From assembly GCF_000237925.1 (NCBI RefSeq), contig NC_031499.1, forward strand, positions 868,001-932,000: 64,000 nucleotides of DNA, read 5' to 3'. The translations under genes and the position numbers were made by a program. Below the pieces are notes generated by a model, which was not told the origin of the DNA, did no database searches, and saw only the letters and a list, made by a program, of their open reading frames with translations. This DNA comes from Schistosoma mansoni (lineage: Eukaryota > Platyhelminthes > Trematoda > Strigeidida > Schistosomatidae). Shown here piece after piece: positions 22,401 to 34,400 of the stretch (within the stretch, counting starts at the first letter, position 1; each line of letters begins with the position of its first letter).

Positions 22401-25400
22401 TGAATAATAACCATCCATCAGTATACCATAGAATGTTCTTTTACCTATTTTTTTAATACACAAAACGTCTTAAATAGCGAATAAATTTTATGGAAGATTT
22501 GATATTAAATGACTGGAGACAAACAGTAGCTAGTCATTGACCTAGGTTTTGTGCAGAATATAACTACAAAATATTGAGAGAACTGATAATTCTTTATAGG
22601 GGTGGACTCATGTAATTCAGTATCACAGTCGAAAACCTTATTACTGAACTATTCAGATGATCGCCTCATCCGAATTTGACTAATAGGATTTGACCAGCAC
22701 TATAGACTAGCCATCAAATCGGTGACTACTCACTGACTGATTGATGTGAAGTTCAATCTTCATTTATTCTGCAGTTACATCATTTGTTTAGCGACTGTAT
22801 GAATGCTTAATGATATAATTAACGAAGCAGAAGTACGAAAGGAATTTTATTTACCACAGTTACAAAACATTCAGTTAAGTAAACTCAAACTCACAATTTT
22901 AAGGATGAGGATTACATTCTAGTAAGTTGTTTAGAAACAATGGCAAACTGCAGGATTCATCAATCTGTAGTGAAGCAATTATTGCATGGAACTGACTAGT
23001 AAGCATCAGATAGGTTAATGTGTATGTTGTACATGTCCTAGTGGCATCCTTACATTGAGCCAGCTGCCTGAACACTGACCAACAGTGACAATAGTCTTTT
23101 ACATTAGGACTGTATTCGATCTACCGCATAGGAGTATGTTCTGCAACTCTGTATTAGAGAAAAGTATTCCCAGAAGCTTACTAGCATCTTGGAAGGAGAA
23201 CATGAAACGCCTAAGGTCGAATATGGGCACGAAACCACTTATAACCTTCGTTTCAAACTAGTAATTGTTAAATAACGTTGCTCAATGTCACCATTCCCCT
23301 CTCTATTTTCCATCGAAGACGTTTTAAAAAGAGCTCTCTAAGAAATGTATTCATTACCTAAAGTCAGAGCAGTGTATTCGTATTCGGGTTACACTTGGTA
23401 CGAACGTTACGTAAGTTTAGTTAAAGTACTGTGGTATGGCTGTGAAAGTCAGCTTCATTCGGACGATGATATTCAACATCTCACTCTTTTTTTACTTAAT
23501 AGTTGAAAGTCCTGTGTTCTAACCACTAGACGACCGCTTCTACTAAGAAACCACTGGGTACATAGTAGCACTAAAAATAACAGTTTCGCAAACTATAACT
23601 ACTAATGGTTCTTCAACACATCAGCTAACAATAAAAACTACCTTTAAATTACATAAGTACCCGTACATTACTTGAATGAATACTTACTTCTAAGTCAATA
23701 TGAATTCAAACCATGTAAAAGTCTTATTTTCTCTAAAACAAAATTTACCTGTTCTTGTGAAATCTGTTTTCAAAGCTGGTGTACCTGCATATTGAAGAGA
23801 GCAGTAATCTGCATTGTTAGCCCAAATCGATTTAAAACGAAGTCCGAAACCGGGCCACAAATGAGACAGAGGTGATGTAGTACTAGCATCGGCTGTTCGA
23901 GAAACTGTACCTTGCAATATACCAATCTCAATCATTGCTTGTTCTAATGCACACCAACTAAGCATAGATTGAACCACATTTGTTCTATCCAAGCAATCAA
24001 TACAGTTTGAACGAAATGTTCCAGTTTGACGAGTGATAATTGTTGCGGAGTTATTCATATCTATATGTAGTTGCCTAAAATATGGAAGATATAAAGCTAA
24101 ATAGTAAACAGTATCCTTTCTTCACTATAATCACAAAAAACCGATAGCGCTGATCTATACAGTTTTTAGAGGACTCTTAGTCAACAGTCTTTCAGGCCAT
24201 ATGGTTATATAACCTGAGTCTATAACTGATAAGTCAGTCACAACGTAGAACTTCGTACGTACATCAGTTCGAGTTGCCATACCACATCAACACAGAGATG
24301 CAGTTTTCGATTCAAATCCCATAGTGGTAGAAGTAGTAAGAGTACAGGCAATATATGAAAGATTAGGGTTTGAAGATGTTATTCAAGGAGTATATTCCAG
24401 TGAAATAAATTTGGAGAGAGAAAAAAGATAAGGACATGAAGAATTCAGAATATTAGAATTTGGCAGAACACAAAGACTGGATGCACCTTCGCCATTGCAA
24501 ACGATTTTGAGCCATGTCATTCAAGGTCTCTAACCATCGGTTGCTATCATCTCGCGAATCCCAACCAGGTAGTCTACACCTACCAACATGGCTCAGTCCA
24601 CTTGTCAGTGACTTCATGGATTTGTGCCACATTTTGGTCTGGCCACCCCTAGCTTTCTTGCAACCTACTCCTACACCATAAAACATTGCACGTCGGGGCA
24701 GTCGGTGGTTGGGCATACGTAACACGTGTCCCAGCCATCTCAACTGATGAAGTTTCACTACTTCATCAATCGGTTTGCCATCATTACCTAGTACCCGTTT
24801 CCTAACAACTGCATTACTTACTCGGTGGTCCCACCATATACGAGTAATGCTTCGAAGACACCTATGATCGAATACTAGTAGCCTACGAATGTCCTCTACT
24901 CTTATTGGCCATGTTTCACTGCCATAAAGTAGAACGGAACGAACTGCTGCACAGTAAACCCTTCCTTTGGTTGCTAGACGAATATCTCGCTTACACCATA
25001 AATGACGCGAGTTGGTGAAAGCTAGTCGAGCCTTCTGTATCCGTGCTGAGATTTCGTCACACACCAGACCACAAGGGCTGATGAGACTCCCAAGGTAAGT
25101 GAAGCAGTCAACACGCTCAACTACTTCACTCCTTATCATTAGTTCAGGTGCCAATCCTGAAGTAACATTTTGCACTTCGAGGGAGAGAATCGCATCCCGA
25201 ACATGCCTGCACTGTTGCTTATAGTGGTCAGAAGACTGCATTTTGTCAGTGTCTTCACCAAATAGAACTATGTCATCGGCGTATTCTAGGTCAACAAGTG
25301 GGTCTCCCGGTAAAAGTTCAACTCCTGAAGATTTCGATGATGAAAGTGTTATCTCTAAAAGCATGTTAACGACAAAGTTAAACAAGAATGGAGAGAGTGG

Positions 25401-28400
25401 ACAGCCCTGACGAACACCACTTGAGGTAACCAATTCTGATGACAGTTCGCCATAGGCTCTAACTCGACCAGTTGTGTTCGAGCAGAGAGCCTTTATAAGG
25501 TTTATGTACTTCTTTAGTACTCCTTTCAGTGACAAATACTGCCAAAGAACCTCACGATCAACAGAGTCAAATGCCGCATTAAGGTCGAGAAATACTACTA
25601 TTGTGAAGCGTCTGGATGTGTATCTATGTTCTAGGACCTGACGTAGAGTGGATATCTGCCTTTTCCATCTCTTTCGTTGCCCACCACTGCTCACGATAGT
25701 TCAGGAGACTTTTGATTAACCTAGATCTGATTTGCTTACGCCCTTCGTCGTGTTCGGAGCCTGATGGGATGAGTTTACAAGAATCCATCAATGTAATAGG
25801 CTTAGAAGAAATCCATACGGGGTACCTAGCTTGTCGTATGCCCTGATGGTGTTCTCGTGACTTTCGGGTTGCCTGATCTGTCAAGGGCGATGGGACAGTG
25901 CATGACAGTATTGTTGTGTGCTAGGTTCAAAAAGAATTGTTTGCTATATGTATGCAAGTCCGCCCCGTTATTGTTATTGTTCCTATTTAAAAAATGGCCT
26001 GGATAGCTCAGTGGTAACGTCTCTGACCGTGAAGCTGAGTGATACGGGATCGAATCCGTCAGGAAGCATCAGTTTCCTTAAGATTACTTTGCCCCCAAAT
26101 GCCCTGGTACGGCAGAGAGTAGGGAGAGTCCGCTCTCCTCCTCGAAATGCTCTCACATGGACACGCGTATATAGCCTCTACCAGGGAAGTCCTACTCACT
26201 GCCTTCTCGTGGCATTACTGTTGTCTACGAAATTGAGAGGACGAAAAGCGAATGTCCAGAGCTTTTACCGGGTTGGAGGACACGGCAAGTCTACCTAGGG
26301 GAGCTGGAAAACCCTGATTCCAAACCAACGGTGCACATGAGCCCCAGTATCTTGAGGGGACAAACGGCGTATGAGTCAATCGTCGGTCACCGGCTACCAT
26401 GGGACTACATCTCCTCACGATACGCCACTGCCTTGTGGATCAGACCTTTAGGTTGAAGGCTCCGGGTGTGGCCTTCTAAGAAAACCATCTGCTTCAGTCT
26501 GGGCACCTGGGCAGTATCACAGCCCTCACACAAATCAAATGAGATTTGTGCGGCGCATAACTATTTGGTGCTTCCTTGTACCGATATTTATGTGTTTAAA
26601 TAAAAATAAATAAATAATAGATGTTACTGCTGTTTCCAAAGCTGTTCGTATATCTTTCCAACCAACATCTGGGTCAGCCTCGTTTACAGAACTGCCTAAA
26701 TGTGAACTCACTTGTTCCTGGAACTTACTTTTGGCTTTCTCGTCCCTCAGTTCAATTTTAATGGGTCTTCTTAGTATGGCTTTTCTGCGTCCAGTGAGGC
26801 GCAAATAAATACATGCTCGTATTAAAGCATGATCAGATTCTAAACATGTATTCCAAAACGAGTGACAGTCTTATATCGAGCCTCTCCAACGATGACTGGT
26901 GGCAATATGGTCTATTTGAGTCCATCGTTGGTTTGGTACAGGCGGTCGCCATGTCAGACGATGTCTCTCCTTATGCTTAAAATTAGTGCTTGCTAAAAGT
27001 AGACGATTGTCTGAGCACAAGTGCAGCATACGATCACCATTATCTGTTCGCTGAGCCGGGATACTAAAATACCCACCTAAATGTCTTTCTGTTTGGTTTA
27101 AGCTACCTACTTGGGCATTAAAGTCACCTGAGACGAGTACTATGTCTGAGAGTTTAGCTTTTTGAAGAAGTTCAGAGAGCTTTCTGTAAAAGTCATCTTT
27201 CACCTCATCCGGACTGCAGCCAGTGAGAGCGTAGGCAGAAACGACGAAGAGGCGACGACATGTGTCCCTATCCTTCCGAGTTCTTACGGAGCCGTTTAGC
27301 CGAACAGCAAATAGACGACTTTTAACGGGGACCCGCTATAATAGTGCTTGTACTGCTCTCGTACTAAGTGCTATGCTCACACCTGCAAGTTCACGGGAAC
27401 TAGCCACTACGATTGTCGGCTTGTAGTAAGTATGACGGTGTTCTAACATTTGGGAGAGGGTGTAGATATAATCAATTTATCCTCGACCAGAACGAAAACC
27501 AGTCTGCTCCTCCCAATTCAATCTTTCGTGGGTTTCGCAACAATCTATGAAATATGACGGGCGTCCAATAATTTAGATGCTATCAGAAGTAATCGTGTCC
27601 TGCTACGGTTGTTGGATAGGTGAAGTGAACCCTTTTTAAAGTTAGGGACAACCATCGACTCATTTTATAATGTTGGAACATTCTGTAATTGCCAGATATT
27701 TGTAAATAATTCTATCAATTCTTTAACCAGAGTGTTGTCACCATCCGAACGATTAGAGCTGTAACAGCTCTAGCACGTAGTGCAACATCAACGCCTGCAA
27801 AACCGAACGAAGATTCCACAGGGCCCCTGGATAGACGCACGTGAAACAAGCTTCTCGAAACGATAGATAGAGTGTGAATTTGTAGTATTGCACTAGCCTT
27901 GAAAGCGGGTCTCGGATAGACAACAGGCATTGATATTAAGACTTTAAAGACATAGCCAACCCCATCTGTTGTCCGATCTGCATTAGTGTGCGAACGTTGA
28001 AGGAAGTCAGTTTGAATGGTATACGTGGTTTCAGAAAAACTGTTTCAGTATTCGTATTCGGTGGTAGCATTCAACTTTCGACCAGTCAGTGACTTGATAT
28101 CGTTTAGATAGGACAGAATTTCCACCATAGGTGAGCTGTTGTATAAGTTGAAGCATGAAGGAATATGCAAAATGGGAATAAAGGAATAGATAAGTGACGC
28201 GACATAAAGTAAAAACGTAACTGGTAGGTCGCTATCATAATTAAAAGCGATCGGAGGTAAGTCATCTGGTTCTGGTGAAGTGTGACGTTTGAAGAGTTGG
28301 AGTTCCTCGCAGACTTTCTACTGTTTAGGTATAAGTTGAAGAATGAAGGAATATGCAAAATGGAAATAAAGGAATAGACAAGTGACGCGATGTAAAATAA

Positions 28401-31400
28401 AAACGAGTATTAACAAGTAGTTATGAGCATAATTTGCGAGAATAGGAATGAAATGTTGTTTCTATTGTAGTCATAATTTAGTTTGTGTGTGGGCTAGGAT
28501 ACTGCCTGGGCGCCGAAGCCGAAGCTCTCCAGAGAAAGTCAATGAACTTTTATTCTGTCAATTGCTGACTTCCGTTATAATACGAGTCAAATGGCTGGGC
28601 TTTACTAAGGATTAATTAGATACACAGGTTAGATATATTAGATGGATTTCAAGCAATTACTAGTGTTAAGTGCGTATAATATAAGTCAGATTATCATTTA
28701 TTCCAGTTAAAACCATGCTCAGGTTTATGTTTGACAGGTAAAAATGCTTAAACAGCTTTTCAAATTAGTTGGCTTATTTTACAAATCTGGCTACATGGCA
28801 ACAATATCTTCTAGAAGATTTCGCTGTAGAGGCGGTAGTAGTTCATTATTTTAAACCTGAGTTATGTGTGCAAAAGCGTCGCGTCAAGTTGTCATCACAT
28901 CATGACTCTAATACCTGATTTTTTCAGACAGTCAATACCTTATCATAATATTTTTAATTTTTTAGTTAATCGTTACAACCATCTTCACATTTTAAATTTA
29001 TTCCTCATCTTTCTCATGCTCCTTAAGAGGATGATGATTAACATTCATACACATGGTTTTACCCTTTTTTTCTACTTCTTAGTCGTTACATGATCTCATT
29101 TCGATCCCTGAAATTGTTGACTATTCTCTATATTTTTCGACAGACTAAGAGTGGTAATAGGTTTACGTAAGTAAGCGACATAGACATTTAAAATTCGGAC
29201 CACGACGTCACAACACGTTAAAAACTCAGCCTACAAGGGTGACTTAATACCATAATCGAATAGTCTCGGCAATAAACTAACTGACTGGATATAATACACC
29301 AAAAGGGGTAAGATCAATATAATATAGCTGTCACATACATTATCAAATTTTCGTAACACAGTTTAACATGTCTAGATATTTATATTCAAATTATGTGCTG
29401 TTAAACATGGATAGTCTAGTATCGATCCGTTTTCTTAGTCTTCGACGACCATTGCTGTTAATGGATTCCTGCAACAGACTATTCGATTCTTAATCCATTT
29501 ACACTACGTTTTTATTTTTCAGAGCATCAACAAATTTCCACTTACTTGGATAACCGGTATCCATAAGCCTCTATGGCACCTCGCCACCACATCGTTCGTT
29601 TCAGGAAGGCCTTCCACAATAGAAGGTGAATTGAACATATTTTACACCACTGATGATGTTATTCCCCTTTTCAATGTTCACCTTTATTAATACGTGCTTT
29701 TCAATGGTTGGGCCTTTGCTTGCCCGGTTATTATTGCGAACCGCTTTATCTATCACCTGTTCTTTTCTGAGCAGCCTCTCTTAGTGGGATAATAAAGCCA
29801 TAATACTTTGACACAGCCACATGATAGATCTTTTAACCTACATTCATTTTAACGACTAGATGTCGATAAGGATAAGAGAAAAATCTACAGGACAGGAAAG
29901 GCAAATTAATCTCTGCGCCCGGACACACGATGCCGAACCTCTGCATTACTAACATGGTGTTGCCACTGAATGTTAGCAATCCTTCGGAGACAACGATGAT
30001 CGAAATCGAATACAATTTTGGTCGATAAATTAACAGTGAGGAACTAAATACGACAAAATGATTTTGGAAGTAAAAGGAGCAAATAAAGACTCACTTCGAT
30101 CTCAATAATTCTGGTATAAGGTGTTCTAACAAGATACCCAGTCGATCCCAACGAGTTGAACCACATTCACGGTGAAAATCAAAACTTTCATATCTTTCGT
30201 AGTAAAAAGAATAAAATACAAACTATAAAATATTGCAGGGAAATGAATTTCAATACATTAGTTGATGGTTATAAGTCTCAAATATGATTATTTTCGCATG
30301 AAAGAGTCGACACAGACTAGAAATATTACCAATTTACAAAAACGTTTGTAGATTAACAGCTATTATGTATAGATATTTTGGACAAAAAGATTTGGTAGTC
30401 TAGTCAAACTAAAAGTAATTTAGCACAAAACTAGTTGACTTGGTGAACAGCACTGTATTTTTGATCATGCATATTCAATAAAATACGGAAAGTGGCACGT
30501 ATGATTTGACGATCCCTATGAACAAATACCATCAACCTATTACCAACGATCTCCCAACCTCGAAAGTCATTTTTTCACAACCATGAAAATTCGAACACAA
30601 ATTCGACAGCGCTGGTTGCTTTACACTACAGAAGTACCAGCTGTGAAGAGTAAAAAACGGTTATTACATACTAAGCAAGAGGATAATCAACACAATCGGC
30701 TTCATTCTAACAAGAACCAATATATATGAAGAGACAACCAGAGCAAGTAAGTGAAGTAAATAAGTATGTATGTATGTTATTGTTTGCACTTACCGAGAGG
30801 AATTCCAGATAAATAATATTTATTTGACTGGTTTAAGTTCAAAAGGTATTTAGAAAATTAAAAAACTTGGATTTATTTATTTAATACCAGGGCTCGAAAG
30901 CGGTCGAATTGAGTAGGAAATGGCACGTATTGATTTACTAGTTTAAAATCCTCGATGAGTAAATTATTACATTATCCAAATTTATCAAAGGGACTAATTG
31001 TTTTAAATATATATTATGAGTTGCGAAATGAGTAAACAAGGAACTATGATGTAAACTGACACGCTCACTGTTTATTAAAGCAGAATAGTTGCTTCAAAAT
31101 AAAACGGACTAACATAATTAGTTTATCAAACTACATCGGATTTATTACATTTTTACTTATTTTAGCGACATACATCAAAACACTATTGCTATTTATTACT
31201 GAATGTATTCACAGACAATTCTTTATAGTTCCAAAGAGGAGTAGTTGTTTATGAGGCTAACAAGGTTTGGATTGGCACTAGATAATCACCGGCGCTGCCA
31301 AAATAACATATGATTAGATCAGATTTAAAACATAATTATCACTAAAATCTGGGTTACTGACCGTCCTACTCAATAAAAACAGTCGACAATGTTAGGAATG

Positions 31401-34400
31401 TGTACAACAGACTGATATCAAACTCAGAAGAAACGCAGCCAGAGTTTCTAATCAACAGACTTCAGTTTGTGACGAAGACTGTTTTGGAAAAAGTAAACAT
31501 GAATAATTGCACGCAAGTTATTCTTACTTGACTTCTTTTTCATCCAAAGGTAAGACGGCCATAGCATAAGCATGTCCTAAATTACGTTCCATCCCTTTTT
31601 GATCTAATAAATTTATTATTGTTTGTCGTCCGTAACCGTAATCGTATATTAAACTATGAAAATGTTGGCGTGCAATATTAGCTTGGATTGCCTCCAAATT
31701 CTTCCCAATCTCATTATCGGTTAGGTTAGGCGAGTGTGTTATACTGGAAGATAATTGACTGCCACCTAGTAAAACAGCTGGTTTATACCTTAAGTTCGGT
31801 CGTTGACTCCAATATATTGGCACAGAACCACGAAGCTTCAGTTTGGTTATTTTAAATTATGACGGATGGAAAAGATAAAAATATAAGTGTGTGAGAATAT
31901 AAAACATAAATAATTCAATAAGACAGAGTCGATTCATTGTAATAATAATAATATTATACACATAGTAAGAAGCTGGAATTCTATTCTACTCACTGCCTTC
32001 TCGTGGCATTACTGTTGTTTACGAAATTGAGAGGACGAAAAGCGAATGTCCAGAGCTTTTACCGGGTTGGAGGACACGGCAAGTCTACCTAGGGGAGCTG
32101 GAAAACCCTGATTCCAAACCAACGGTGCACATGAGCCCCAGTATCTTGAGGGGACAAACGGCGTATGAGTCAATCGTCGGTCACCGGCTACCATGGGATT
32201 GCATCTCCTCACGATGCGCCACTGCCTTGTGGATCAGACCTTTAGGTTGAAGGCTCCGGGTGTGGCCTTCTAAGAAAACCATCTGCTTCAGTCTGGGCAT
32301 CCGGGTAGTACCCCAGCCCTCACACAAATAGAATGATTTGTGGCTCATATCTTTTTGGTGCCTCCTTGTACCAATGCTTATGTGTTCAAATAAATAAATT
32401 CTTAGTAATAGGAATTAAAAAGACAGTAACTTAATCTGAACTCTATAGACCAATATACTAAGCTACAATGAGAAAAGTTTTAGTTAATTTCCGAAAGATT
32501 TTAACCAGTTTTTGCGAATAAACCTACCGAAATCCGATTAAAGAATCAAATTCATTTAACCCATTAGAAGCTTATTAGTAATGTCGGTAAATTATAATCA
32601 AACAGTAGTCATAGAGGCTATAATTTACTGTTAAAAAAATCTGCACTTGATGACTGGTTAATTTATAACCCAGTTTAATTAATATTAAAATGTCAACATA
32701 AAGTACTGGCACTAAGCCATCTCGATTATTAAAAGTGATAATAGTACGCCACTCAAACTGAAAACAATGTTTTATGTAGAAATTAAGTTACAGTACAGCT
32801 TTTGTGCTTATGAACGTTGATACAAAATTATATTACTTTCCCTAGCGGTAGCTATAAACACATGACCATTTAAGAGCATTACGAGAAAGAAGACTCTTTA
32901 CTATCATCTCTTTTGGGTTATCTTTTATATGATTGCCGGAATCTTAAGTGTTGTTTGCGTTCGGCGGACCTATTAAGTAAATAATGATGAAGTGAGGTGT
33001 AGGTCACTATGAAGAGATAGTATGTTGATTGATTGGTCTGTGGAACTTCGGCAACTGAGGTGGTTGGAGCATGTTCTACACATACCTTGTCACTTGTTCT
33101 GAAGTCCTGTATTTTCCATGATATAAGTACTTTGTGAAAACGTTTGTACTGGCCAGACCAAGATCTATGACTTGGAGAAAAACTCTTCGGCCTTGGGTAT
33201 GCACATATTTTCATACTATGTGATGATATTCAGGCCATACAAACTAACACTTATTCAGTTAGCAATCAGTGTCTGTAAGCTATGGCACGTACCTTGTATC
33301 TTCTAAATGCAATGTACTTTTACAAAACTTGGATGAGTCTGTGTCTGAATCTACTCTTTGTGGTGAGCCATTTGAAGTAATCGAAAGGTCCGTGTATTTG
33401 GATTGTTGTGTGAGTGCTGACGGTGGCGTATAATGGAAACCAAAGTAACTTATCCCAATCTGGTACATCTTTAGTGCCGCCATAGTAAGGCTGGCTGGTT
33501 TATCATCGCTACTTCATACTATTTCAAAAAATGTTATGAAGTTATAACGCACTATTAGTGAAAACGACTGATTAATAGGAATGAATCCCAGTTTTTCTTT
33601 CATGTTTTAACAACATAAAAGGCCAAAACATACAGTAAATAGGTTATTACCAAATCCCACAAACCTGAACAAAAGAAAATCTATGCCCTGAAATATCGAC
33701 TAATTGTTCTGTTTCCACAGTATTTGCACAGTTGCCTTCCCCGTCGATTCCACGTGTGTTGAATCTTGTTCCAGTTCGATGTACACTACGACGAGAGATG
33801 AGAGAATACACGAGATTTCCCTTAAGAATGTCAGACAAACTTTCCGGATATGATATTATTCCAACATATCCTTGAATGATAGGTACACAGTAATCGAAGC
33901 GATTCCAACCAGCTGTTTGCTTATGCTTGAAGGATGATGTAGAATTAAGCATAGATTCCCATTCATTTAACAGAGATTTATTCCACGTAAACCGTGTATC
34001 TGCCTATATGAGTAGATTAAAATATAAGAGCTCTTGTAAGAATATCAGTCCGTAAACATGAAAAACTAGACCAATAATACTTTCTACATCTCATTCATAA
34101 TCAATATGTAGCCGGAGATAAATGTGAGTTGGCCTAAATTGCCATACCACATTGTACAACGAGATGAAGTTAACAAGTTGTTAACCTACCTTTTATTACA
34201 TTAATTCAAGACTTTATTTTTCTTATCACAACTAGTGTGGTGTGGGTTACTGATATCCACATAAGTAGTATATGGTAACGGTCGGGCATTGAATGTATTT
34301 CAGTAGAAGATCGATAGGGAGAGAACGGGAACGGCACGCAATTGGTACGAAAATGCATGAGCAATTATAATCAGAGACTATGGATGAATATTTGTAGAAG

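Larger units (their letters stand above)
24430..27405 (-). mobile_element. LINE B with nested SINE; 5' end missing
   Basis: Same LINE family as A. Minus-strand order: endonuclease (27405 to about 26870), linker (26800 to about 26630 and 25884-25690), RT (25694-24453), natural stop near 24453. A SINE (25996-26612) interrupts the linker. A deletion fuses the end of the linker ([15 protein letters not shown]) to RT position [13 protein letters not shown], removing RT motifs 0-2. From 24671 to 27405 it is nearly identical to element C (38641-41375). The 5' end is replaced at 27405 by another LINE fragment. It lies in the SACM1L intron between exons 24074 and 30095, in the same orientation as the gene. 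Confidence 0.85.

Noticed and set aside
22201-22463. Reading the SACM1L exon as a stand-alone 105-codon gene
   Set aside because: The apparent start codon lies in the intron before the acceptor at 22445; the sequence is an internal exon.
25999-26071. Apparent tRNA gene (A and B boxes present)
   Set aside because: The acceptor stem does not pair and the sequence continues into a repeated SINE body; it is the head of the SINE, present identically at 39969.
33280-33483. 67-codon minus frame between SACM1L exons, considered as an extra exon
   Set aside because: The flanking exons 33665 and 31835 join in phase and in family sequence without it, and its residues have no Sac1 match.
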